A DNA stretch of 37,869 bases from a virus: positions 1 through 37,869 of the IMG/VR virus record IMGVR_UViG_3300046810_000071. One strand, given 5' to 3'. The position numbers and the translations under genes are program-made. The notes under the pieces are model-generated. The model saw only the letters and a program-made list of their open reading frames with translations, ran no database searches and was not told where the DNA came from. Positions 6,081 through 12,568 of the stretch are shown here, in pieces (the stretch's first letter is position 1; every line of letters begins with the position of its first letter).

Positions 6081-8483
6081 TCAGTCCTGGGCGAAAATGC
6101 CCGGACCCGTTGGCTTCACTTCAGACCCAGCGACTCGAACGCCCACCAGGGCCATCCCCTTAGCGACGCGGACGCGCTGAATGCCCCGCTCTTCCATCGC
6201 GCTGTAAAACAGCTTCCGAGACCAAACCTCTTTGGACTGGAGCCCCTCCGCCTCGCACCATTCGCGGTAAGCGTTGTATGCGTCAGCGCCGTTGATCCGC
6301 GCACTGTCGTCCGCCTCAAGCACGCCCGGGAAGAAACCCGCCAGCGTGTCAGACGTGGCCTTGTACTCATCCGTGGCAGCGCTGATGTACTCCGGATCCT
6401 GCAAGCCGTTGGCGAACCAGGACACCGCCCCGCGAACACACCAGGCCGCAATGCCCTCGGCCTCGGCGAGTAGCTTCCGGTCTAGGTTGTGGTCTCGCTC
6501 GCTGGGGGCAAAAAACCGCTTGAACGGGATCATCTTGACGCGGCGCCAAAGGCCGTCATCCTGGCCGCGAAATTTCGGCTTGTGGTTGGTCGCCAGCATC
6601 AGAAGGAACGTCGGGCGGAACGTGAAGAATTCTTGGCGCAAGAACCGGGCCGCAATCTCGTCTTTACCCGTCACGCGCTTGAGGACAGCCTCAGACATGG
6701 GGCGCCCCGACTCTCCCTCAGACGCCATGACGAGACGCGAACCGCGCAGTGCTGCAAGGTCGTTGGGGATTCCGCCGCTGGCCTTATCCTCGAACGTCGC
6801 AAACGGGGTGGTGGTCGAGATCGTCCGGAACACGGCCGTCAGCGTGTCGGTAAGGACAGACTTGCCGTTCGCGCCCTTGCCCCACAGCACGCAGAAACAC
6901 TGTTCGTCCGTGTAGCCGCTGATTCCGTACCCGAGCATGCGTTGCATGTACGGAACCATCTCGGGCATGTCCGGGAAGATCTCGCCCATGAACGACTCCC
7001 AGCGGGGAGCCTTAGCGTCGGCCCGGTAGTTGATGTCCAGCGCGTACGTCATCATGTCCCGCTTGTCATGCGGGCGGAGCTTGCCGGTGCGGAGTTCCAC
7101 CGTGCCGTTCCGGAAGCTCAGCAGATCAGGGGCGGCATCAAACTTGGCCGCTTCCACGTAGACGCTCGGGACGGAGCGCAGTTCAGTCATCAGCGCGTCA
7201 ATGCGCGTCGTCATAAGGAACGGCTTGGCCTGGTCTAGCTTCCCGGCCAGCGTCAGTGCGGCGCCCATGCGGTGGATCTCCTGGCGTACCAGGGTGCCCG
7301 ACCCGTCACGCTGCCAGACACGGCCGTCCCACACATAGAACCCGAGCCCCGGGGCGAACTTGATACGGCCATCAGTCCACGCCACCAGGGCATGCGCGTT
7401 CATGGCGTCAGACTCGCCGTAGCGCTCGATAAGGCCAGCGATCACACGCGCAGCCTCGGCGCCCTGGTCACGGCTCACAACGTCGGCGCCGGTTGCCTCA
7501 CTGAGTTCCGCCGATACGGTGGCCGCTTCCGCCTCAGCGTGCATCTTGACCGGCGTAGCCGACTTGACAGCGCGGTGAAGTGTAGCGGCGAACCCGGCCG
7601 GGTCGCGCGCACGCCAGTCCGTGAGGTCATCCCCTGCGTTCGGAATGGCCAGCGTGTACACGTCGATACCGTGCTCGGCCAGACCCTCGGCGAGTCGACG
7701 ACTGAACGTCTGCCCCGCTGTGTCGTTGTCCCCGGCCACGATCACCTGAGTGCCGCGCAGACCCTCGGCCAGCTCGGCTATCAGTTCCGGAGAGGACGCC
7801 AGCGAAGCACCCCGGACAGCGACAGCGTCATAGCCGACAGCAGCAGCGGTGAGCCCGTCGCCCGGACCCTCCGTAACCAGGGTGACGCCGTATCCGGCCT
7901 CTCCCCTGAACACGCCGTAGGGCGCCCAGCGCTGTCCCTGGGGGTTGGAAAGCGAGATCCACCGGCCGGGACACTGCCCGGAGAGGTCACGTCCCTGCGC
8001 TCCGCGCGCTACACCATCGAATCCGTTCAGCGGCACCACCAGGCGCGGGAAGCGGGCGAACGATGACGGGATGAACGAGGGGCCGTCCGGCGAAGGGGCC
8101 GCGTAGTGCAGATCGAGCCGTTCGGCGGCATCCAGGGTGAGACCAAACCGAGCCTCGGCGTACGCGCCGTCATAGGTGGGCAGCGAGTCGAGCCACATGC
8201 GCAGGGTGGCAATCGCGCCGATGCTGACAAGCTGCGGACGTTCCTTGGGCACGGTTACGGCGTCACCTTCCACGTTGAACAGATCAGGCCAGCGGAGCCC
8301 AGCGGCCTTGACTACGTCGTCGTTCTTGCACATGGCCCGGCAAGCAAGCCGAACCTTGTGGTCATCCCCGATCCAGATACGCAGCGAGGGGCGAGTGTCG
8401 CCGTGCCCCGGGCAGCGAGCGAGGTAGCCATCGTGGGTTTCGCTGACGTCTTCAAACCGAGCGAGGATGTCTTGCACGTTCAT
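6081..8483 (-). CDS. Primase-helicase (D5-like, SF3 helicase)
   Basis: An 800-residue fusion of primase and helicase. Residues 20-55 form a zinc finger (Cys24, His27, Cys48, Cys52). A TOPRIM-like core follows at about 205-270 (LVTEGPGDGL, then VIVAGDNDTAG). A D5-type middle domain leads to the SF3 helicase, whose Walker A WGKGANGKS falls near residue 535. It would unwind the fork and make primers for the neighbouring polymerase. The ATG at 8483 follows GGAGGGGCGGAACAC. An early-promoter motif lies 37 nt upstream of the start, so transcription of the replication genes may begin here. Length is usual for actinophage versions. Confidence 0.9.
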   Translation of the reverse strand: MNVQDILARFEDVSETHDGYLARCPGHGDTRPSLRIWIGDDHKVRLACRAMCKNDDVVKAAGLRWPDLFNVEGDAVTVPKERPQLVSIGAIATLRMWLDSLPTYDGAYAEARFGLTLDAAERLDLHYAAPSPDGPSFIPSSFARFPRLVVPLNGFDGVARGAQGRDLSGQCPGRWISLSNPQGQRWAPYGVFRGEAGYGVTLVTEGPGDGLTAAAVGYDAVAVRGASLASSPELIAELAEGLRGTQVIVAGDNDTAGQTFSRRLAEGLAEHGIDVYTLAIPNAGDDLTDWRARDPAGFAATLHRAVKSATPVKMHAEAEAATVSAELSEATGADVVSRDQGAEAARVIAGLIERYGESDAMNAHALVAWTDGRIKFAPGLGFYVWDGRVWQRDGSGTLVRQEIHRMGAALTLAGKLDQAKPFLMTTRIDALMTELRSVPSVYVEAAKFDAAPDLLSFRNGTVELRTGKLRPHDKRDMMTYALDINYRADAKAPRWESFMGEIFPDMPEMVPYMQRMLGYGISGYTDEQCFCVLWGKGANGKSVLTDTLTAVFRTISTTTPFATFEDKASGGIPNDLAALRGSRLVMASEGESGRPMSEAVLKRVTGKDEIAARFLRQEFFTFRPTFLLMLATNHKPKFRGQDDGLWRRVKMIPFKRFFAPSERDHNLDRKLLAEAEGIAAWCVRGAVSWFANGLQDPEYISAATDEYKATSDTLAGFFPGVLEADDSARINGADAYNAYREWCEAEGLQSKEVWSRKLFYSAMEERGIQRVRVAKGMALVGVRVAGSEVKPTGPGIFAQD

Positions 8484-8519
8484 GTGTTCCGCCCCTCCGT
8501 GTCTCTACGTGGGGCACTA

Positions 8520-8536
8520 GAGCGCAAGGGTTTCCC
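8520..8536 (-). promoter_or_regulatory. Early-promoter motif, copy 3
   Basis: Minus strand GGGAAACCCTTGCGCTC, in the 91-base gap between the HNH gene and the primase-helicase, about 37 nt before the primase ATG. As at 2223-2239, the motif directly follows an HNH gene. Confidence 0.65.
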
Positions 8537-8574
8537 AGGAGTGGGGTAAGCCAATGTGACCTACCCCACAACCC

Positions 8575-8997
8575 CTAGAACGGAGGGGGCTCGGGCCCAA
8601 ACGTCTCGGACCACTCCGCCAGCGTCTTTGCCCCCTTGGACAAGTTGCACGGGGCGCACGCCGGAACCATGTTGGATTCGACGTCAGCGCCACCACGGCT
8701 CAGCGGCTCGACATGGTCAAGGTGAGTGGCCCAACTCCCGCAGTACGCACAGGCGTTGTGCCAGCGCTTGAAGATCTCCGTACGGGAGTAGGCGACGTGC
8801 TCAACCCCGTAGTCCTCGGCGCGCCGCTTGTGGGTCAGCGTGTGACGCTTGTCCGGGGGCAGGTTCGCGTAGTAGTTCCGGCGATGCTTCGCTGCGAGCT
8901 TCTTACGGCACGCCGTGCATGTGCTCGATGGCTTGTTCTTGGAATTCACAAACTCGGTAGCGGGTCTCTCCCGCCCGCATAGTCGGCACTCCTTCAT
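8575..8997 (-). CDS. HNH endonuclease (140 aa)
   Basis: N-terminal zinc finger (Cys4/7 and Cys27/30), basic middle, then an HNH nuclease with Cys83/86, His92 and His95, Asn109, Cys114/117. Residues from about 70 (YSRTEIF) to NLSKGAKTLAEW match the C-terminus of the HNH protein at 2241-2939. Likely a homing or nicking endonuclease. The ATG at 8997 overlaps the upstream stop (ATGA) and has GGAGG ten bases before it. An early-promoter motif follows the gene, as with its paralogue. Confidence 0.87.
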   Translation of the reverse strand: MKECRLCGRERPATEFVNSKNKPSSTCTACRKKLAAKHRRNYYANLPPDKRHTLTHKRRAEDYGVEHVAYSRTEIFKRWHNACAYCGSWATHLDHVEPLSRGGADVESNMVPACAPCNLSKGAKTLAEWSETFGPEPPPF

Positions 8998-9167
8998 AGC
9001 CAGCGAACCTCCGCCCCCCGGGTGATTGCCCCAGACAGCGCGTCGAGATAGCGCCCCCAGTCCGGTCGCTGTTGCACGTCAGCGCTGAGCCAGACAGCGT
9101 CACCAGGACCGAGCGCCCGAATATCCCCCAGTGCCGGACCGGCGTCGGGGCCTAGTCTCACGTTCAC
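8994..9167 (-). CDS. Small hypothetical protein (57 aa)
   Basis: Begins VNVRLGPDAGPALGDIRALG and contains a short GDAVW stretch; no domain is recognised. The start is probably GTG at 9167, with GAAAAGAG seven bases upstream; GTG at 9173 is an alternative. That ribosome site is part of operator site 6, so a protein bound there would sit at the start of the gene. The longer frame to 9296 would run through the terminator at 9202-9237 and is rejected. The stop overlaps the HNH start. Confidence 0.6.
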   Translation of the reverse strand: MNVRLGPDAGPALGDIRALGPGDAVWLSADVQQRPDWGRYLDALSGAITRGAEVRWL

Positions 9168-9169
9168 GC

Positions 9170-9189
9170 ACACACTCTTTTCAGTAGGT
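9170..9189 (-). promoter_or_regulatory. Dispersed operator, site 6
   Basis: Minus strand ACCTACTGAAAAGAGTGTGT, between the terminator at 9202-9237 and the 57-residue gene, overlapping that gene's start region. Confidence 0.75.
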
Positions 9190-9201
9190 TGGAAACAGAG
9201 A

Positions 9202-9237
9202 AAGGCCCGGCACTCCGCAGCGGGAATACCGGGCCTT
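9202..9237 (-). terminator. Rho-independent terminator
   Basis: Nine-bp stem AAGGCCCGG/CCGGGCCTT followed on the minus strand by TCTCTGTTTCC. It lies 11 bases past the stop of the gene at 9248-9517 and ends the run of small genes below the RDF. Confidence 0.8.
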
Positions 9238-9247
9238 ACTTGGTTGG

Positions 9248-9517
9248 TCAGACGGTGGCAGGCTCGACGAGTCGCACGTGTTCGGTCGACACCCACTCAG
9301 CGCGCATGGTCGACCGCTTGACGAAACCCGACTCCACGCCGGTCGGTTCCACGAGCAGCATGGGGCGCAGACGGCCGTCCACAAGCTTCGCTGTAGCCTC
9401 CCGGACTATCGCGTCAGTCATGCGCACCCGGTTGCCCTGACGCGCCGCGTAGGCCACCAGGTCACCGGCGTAGATCTCTTCACCTGCGTAGTCGGTAACA
9501 ACCCCGCGCTTGGCCAT
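9248..9517 (-). CDS. Hypothetical protein (89 aa), SH3-like
   Basis: Begins MAKRGVVTDYAGEEIYAGDL and alternates short hydrophobic and polar stretches like a small beta-barrel. No enzyme motif. The ATG at 9517 overlaps the upstream stop (TAATG), with GAGGGGAAGGCG as ribosome site, so it is coupled to the 103-residue gene, which has a similar look. The terminator follows directly. Function unknown. Confidence 0.7.
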   Translation of the reverse strand: MAKRGVVTDYAGEEIYAGDLVAYAARQGNRVRMTDAIVREATAKLVDGRLRPMLLVEPTGVESGFVKRSTMRAEWVSTEHVRLVEPATV

Positions 9518-9828
9518 TACGCCTTCCCCTCGGTCTCGTCAGCGATACGCAGCACGTTTGCGGCCACAGCGGCAATGCGCACCTGATCACGCGTGTTCAG
9601 CGAGGCATACGACCGGCCGTACAGGGTGACAGCCAGGGTTCCGGCGACCCGGTCAAGGCGCGGGACGATGCGCGTGAGATACGCCGTAGGCACCAGCGTT
9701 ACGTGACCGTCAGCCTTACGAACAAGCCAGCGGGGCGCACCCGGGGACTGATGCGGGCCTGACAGGATCTCAGCGGGCATGGCCATTCCGCGATACTTGA
9801 CCTTGTCGCCGGTCTTGAACTCCGCCAT
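9517..9828 (-). CDS. Hypothetical protein (103 aa), KOW/SH3-like start
   Basis: Begins MAEFKTGDKVKYRGMAMPAE, where GDKVKYRG resembles the first strand of a KOW or SH3-like barrel. The ATG at 9828 has GGAGAGAAC before it; the longer frame to 9873 is less likely. It is coupled to the following 89-residue gene. It may bind nucleic acid or protein, but nothing specific is shown. Confidence 0.7.
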   Translation of the reverse strand: MAEFKTGDKVKYRGMAMPAEILSGPHQSPGAPRWLVRKADGHVTLVPTAYLTRIVPRLDRVAGTLAVTLYGRSYASLNTRDQVRIAAVAANVLRIADETEGKA

Positions 9829-9872
9829 GTTCTCTCTCCTCGGATCGCATTCGGGACGGAAGATGTACGCCA

Positions 9873-10058
9873 CTAGGAAAACTCCGGATCACCCGACGGC
9901 TCAGGGTCGTTCTGAAGTAGATGACGCCGGGCACGCTCGGTCAGAACGTGCGGACGGTAGAAGGGGTGGAAGGCCCACAGGGGCTGACTAACGAACGCGT
10001 CAGTTGCGTTAGCCAGCACCCGGGCCACATTCACCGTCTGAACATCATTCAGCGGCAT
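9873..10058 (-). CDS. Small hypothetical protein (61 aa)
   Basis: Begins MPLNDVQTVNVARVLANATD, with an aromatic stretch LWAFHPFYRPHVL in the middle. No family recognised. The ATG at 10058 is preceded by GGAGCGTTAACCCCC and lies 5 bases after the RDF stop, in the same transcript. Confidence 0.65.
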   Translation of the reverse strand: MPLNDVQTVNVARVLANATDAFVSQPLWAFHPFYRPHVLTERARRHLLQNDPEPSGDPEFS

Positions 10059-10063
10059 GGGGG

Positions 10064-10792
10064 TTAACGCTCCTCGGCGATTGCCTCGTTGTACGAACCG
10101 AGCACCACAACGTTGGGCCAGTAGTAGGACACCGGGCCGTGAACCTTGCTGATGTACTCGACGTGCTCAATCTCAAGTCGGCAAAGGGCCGGGCCGTCGA
10201 CCTGGTCAAGCGCGTTCTTGATTTCGTGGATCACCTCAGCGAGGGACCACGCGGTAGCAATCAGCTTGCCCTTACCGAGATCCTCACCGGCGCCAGCGAG
10301 CGTGAACTCGATATTGATGCTCGGCTTAGGTCCACGGTTCTTGGAGGCGAGTGCCTTACGCTCCTTGAGGGTCGCCGGGCAACCACACGGCTCCCCCTTG
10401 TCGTCCGGCAGTAGCGAATACTCGCCGTCGCACTCGTGCATGGGGCCACCAGGCCCACCCCACTGAACCAACTTGTCTTCAACGGCCTTACTGCCATTGA
10501 TGACAACCTCAATGCTGTTCGTCTCCGTCAGCACGTGCCACGGCATGGCCTTAGCCGGGTCGAATTCCTCAGACTTACCGCCGAACAGCTCGGCGATTCC
10601 GTCCGTGATCTGCTCATCCTCGGCAACAACCCGCCAATTCGGGAGGCTGATTCCCTTCATACGCTTAGGGTTGCGCTCATCGGGAACCTGCATGCCGGTA
10701 CGGAACTGGAAAGCGGCACGCTCATACGTCGTGGTCTGTACCCGCTGAACCGGCTTAGCGTCGGGGTCGGTGTCAAAGATGCGAAGGGCCAT
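10064..10792 (-). CDS. Recombination directionality factor, phiC31 gp3-like
   Basis: A 242-residue protein that I assign to the gp3-like RDF family, which binds a serine integrase and switches it from integration to excision. Visible features are the MALRIFDTDP opening, the FQFRTGMQ segment, and a central cysteine cluster (Cys121, Cys136, Cys138) in CDGEY...PCGCP, followed by KPSINIEFTLAG. Size matches phiC31 gp3 (about 244 residues). The matching serine integrase is at 34639-36066. The ATG at 10792 follows GGGAGTATCCGC. A GC-rich structured leader and an early-promoter motif precede it. Recognition is from memory of the family; an alternative is a single-strand DNA binding accessory protein. 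Confidence 0.68.
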   Translation of the reverse strand: MALRIFDTDPDAKPVQRVQTTTYERAAFQFRTGMQVPDERNPKRMKGISLPNWRVVAEDEQITDGIAELFGGKSEEFDPAKAMPWHVLTETNSIEVVINGSKAVEDKLVQWGGPGGPMHECDGEYSLLPDDKGEPCGCPATLKERKALASKNRGPKPSINIEFTLAGAGEDLGKGKLIATAWSLAEVIHEIKNALDQVDGPALCRLEIEHVEYISKVHGPVSYYWPNVVVLGSYNEAIAEER

Positions 10793-10904
10793 GCGGATAC
10801 TCCCGGGGTCTGTGATTAGCGCTGAGATAGGAGCGGGGCGGGGACGGGGATTTCTCGGCCCTTTGGCCGGTCCAGCCGTCCGCCGCCCCTCTCTGGTTTA
10901 GCTA
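10793..10904 (-). promoter_or_regulatory. GC-rich structured leader of the RDF gene
   Basis: A long inverted repeat pairs 10835-10847 with 10876-10889 and encloses a GGCC-CTTT-GGCC hairpin at 10857-10868. It lies between early-promoter motif copy 4 and the RDF ATG, with no T-run. It could tune expression of the RDF. Confidence 0.5.
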
Positions 10905-10919
10905 GATCGCAAGGGTTTC
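10905..10919 (-). promoter_or_regulatory. Early-promoter motif, copy 4
   Basis: Minus strand GAAACCCTTGCGATC, abutting the stop codon of the nuclease gene and 112 nt before the RDF ATG. The RDF may therefore have its own promoter. Confidence 0.6.
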
Positions 10920-11759
10920 TTAGCGGCTAGCGCGTCGCTGCGTACCCGTCACCAGGTCATCGCCAGCGGACCAAATCGGATCCCCAAGAACCGTCTTGCT
11001 CACGCGCCGGTCCCACTCGAACGTTTCCCGCAGGTGAAGGAACTGGGCGAACACGTCGGCCTTATCGATCCGCACCGGCTTGAACGCGCAGACGTCCGGG
11101 GTGATGTGCAGCACCACGGCGCCGTCAAAGTCGGGCATGGGCTCAGAGGTACCGTCAGGCGCAATGACCCGGTCAGCGTGCGCGTAGGCGCTCATCTGTA
11201 GGGCCACGTCCGGGTAGGTGTTCTTGCCCGTCTTCCAGTCAGCGACCACGAGCGCAGGCTCACCGGCCGGGTCCGGCTTGCCGTTCTCGTCGAGGCGAAT
11301 GCGCAGGATGCCGTCAAACGATCCGGCGTACGCGTGCGTGTCAGACCAGGCCACATCCTCGGCGCGGACTAGCTCGGGCTGGACAGCGTCAAGGAACTCG
11401 CTGAAGTGCCGCTTGTACGGGTCCATATCGCGGGACACGTAGCCGACTCGCTCGCCCCTGATCATGCGCTCGAACATGTCGTGCGCCTCAGAGCCGATGT
11501 CGGACCGCTCCTTGGTGTACCGGCGGGATGCTCCGCTCACGTACTGGACGGCAGCCGCGCGCCCTCCCCGGTCGAGCATCTGCTGTACGAAATCGATCGA
11601 GTCAACAGCGAGCTCGGCAGCCATCTTCGCGGCCCAGAACGTGAGGAACGGCTTAGGGAGCATGCCGACGATGCTGGTCACGCCGGGCAGCTTCACATCG
11701 GGGTTGTCGGTGTTGAAGTAGAAGCGGGGGCCCTTGCCCTCGGTCGTCTTGATAGCCAC
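10920..11759 (-). CDS. PD-(D/E)XK exonuclease (Cas4/RecB-like)
   Basis: A 279-residue nuclease of the RecB/Cas4 type. Key residues in order: GSEAHDMFE (His93), AGSFDGIL (Asp149), VADWKTGK (Asp174, Lys176), and QMSAYAH (Gln188, Tyr192). It probably degrades or resects DNA ends during phage replication or recombination. The GTG at 11759 is chosen because AAAGGGGCCACA precedes it; an in-frame ATG at 11804 lies inside the early-promoter region. The leader resembles those of the genes at 70 and 13822. A ~107 bp duplicated element lies just upstream. No four-cysteine iron-sulphur cluster of true Cas4 is seen. Confidence 0.83.
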   Translation of the reverse strand: MAIKTTEGKGPRFYFNTDNPDVKLPGVTSIVGMLPKPFLTFWAAKMAAELAVDSIDFVQQMLDRGGRAAAVQYVSGASRRYTKERSDIGSEAHDMFERMIRGERVGYVSRDMDPYKRHFSEFLDAVQPELVRAEDVAWSDTHAYAGSFDGILRIRLDENGKPDPAGEPALVVADWKTGKNTYPDVALQMSAYAHADRVIAPDGTSEPMPDFDGAVVLHITPDVCAFKPVRIDKADVFAQFLHLRETFEWDRRVSKTVLGDPIWSAGDDLVTGTQRRASR

Positions 11760-11796
11760 TGTGGCCCCTTTCGTCGCGGTGCTTACAGCGACTAGG

Positions 11797-11813
11797 GGGC
11801 GCAAGGGTTGCCC
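11797..11813 (-). promoter_or_regulatory. Early-promoter motif, copy 5
   Basis: Minus strand GGGCAACCCTTGCGCCC, the most divergent copy, about 38 nt before the nuclease GTG and directly downstream of the ~107 bp repeat. Confidence 0.6.
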
Positions 11814-11815
11814 GC

Positions 11816-11922
11816 ATGTATTTGTGTACCAGGTGCATGGGATCCCGGTATCCCTAAGAGATGCCTATAGAGATATGTGATTCGGGTACACCAAATACAC
11901 TTCTACACAAACCGCTGGTCAG
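11816..11922. repeat. Duplicated ~107 bp element, copy A
   Basis: Nearly the same as 34065-34171, with only a few differences. It is AT-rich for this genome. It carries inverted arms: GTATTTGTGTACC near the left end against GGGTACACCAAATAC at 11884-11898, with more TGTGTA/TACACA words to the right. The centre reads CCCTAAGAGATGCCTATAGA. No reading frame. In transcription order it lies directly upstream of an early-promoter motif. It may be an activator site, a replication-initiator site or an origin. Confidence 0.8.
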
Positions 11923-11994
11923 GGGCTTGCGCGCTGTTGCTTGGCGCTGACCCAACTACACGCGGCGCTGTGCGGCCGTCTGCGGGCATGGGAA

Positions 11995-12027
11995 AGCCCC
12001 ACCCGACCACTGGGGCCAGATGGGGCT
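11995..12027 (-). terminator. Terminator after the 63-residue gene
   Basis: Stem AGCCCCA/TGGGGCT, followed on the minus strand by TTTCCC. It lies 22 bases past the stop at 12049 and closes the operon before the duplicated element. Confidence 0.7.
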
Positions 12028-12048
12028 AAGAGGGGCTCAGGCGGGCGC

Positions 12049-12240
12049 TCAGGTGCCTTGTTGCTGCTTCAACTCCCATGCGCGGGTCTCGTGCTTGCAG
12101 CCGGAACAAGTCGGATCACCCGAACCGCCGACCGGGAACGTGGGGCGCTGTCCGCAGTAGGTGTCTCCGCCAGACTTGGGCGCCGCGTGCTTCCACCCAT
12201 CGTCGGCTGTCTCGAACAGCATCCAGGGACGATCCGTCAT
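12049..12240 (-). CDS. Small cysteine-containing protein (63 aa)
   Basis: Begins MTDRPWMLFETADDGWKHAA and has Cys residues at CGQRP and CSGCKHE, a possible small zinc site similar to many short phage and Streptomyces proteins. The ATG at 12240 overlaps the upstream stop (ATGA) with GGAGAGAGCCAGTC before it. Function unknown. Confidence 0.68.
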   Translation of the reverse strand: MTDRPWMLFETADDGWKHAAPKSGGDTYCGQRPTFPVGGSGDPTCSGCKHETRAWELKQQQGT

Positions 12241-12503
12241 GACTGGCTCTCTCCTAGCTTGTTGAGTTCATCTTTGAACGCTGACACCACGGACGGGGGC
12301 ACCACCCTGTAGGACATCCCCTTGAAGTCCTCCGGGGTTCCGTCGGCTAGGCGCCGGGCCGTAGCCTCCCGGTCCCCCTTCCAGCCGTGCATGGTCAGCA
12401 GCACCAACAGGTGTGCCGCCGCTGTCTCTGCGCTGTCCAACTCTCGCTGGCCAACGACAACCCCGCTTTGCAGGCTCACCACTCGCGCTTTGTACGCGTC
12501 CAC
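12237..12503 (-). CDS. Hypothetical protein (88 aa)
   Basis: Begins MDAYKARVVSLQSGVVVGQR (GTG start) and looks like a short mixed alpha-beta protein; no motif recognised. The GTG at 12503 follows AGGAGACTAGAGAC. It starts only 28 bases past the strong hairpin at 12531-12557, so it either relies on read-through from the gene above or on an unseen promoter. It is coupled to the 63-residue gene by ATGA. Confidence 0.68.
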   Translation of the reverse strand: MDAYKARVVSLQSGVVVGQRELDSAETAAAHLLVLLTMHGWKGDREATARRLADGTPEDFKGMSYRVVPPSVVSAFKDELNKLGESQS

Positions 12504-12530
12504 GTCTCTAGTCTCCTAGTCGTGCAGAAA

Positions 12531-12557
12531 GGGCCCCCAGTGGTCAACTGGGGGCCC
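12531..12557 (-). terminator. Strong Rho-independent terminator
   Basis: Perfect 11-bp stem GGGCCCCCAGT/ACTGGGGGCCC with a 5-base loop, followed by TTTCTGC on the minus strand. It lies 11 bases past the stop at 12569. Confidence 0.85.
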
Positions 12558-12568
12558 GTACGGGGTTC

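Noticed and set aside
10920-11759. Cas4 of a CRISPR or defence system
   Set aside because: There is no four-cysteine cluster and no partner genes; phage RecB/Cas4-like exonucleases beside replication genes are common.
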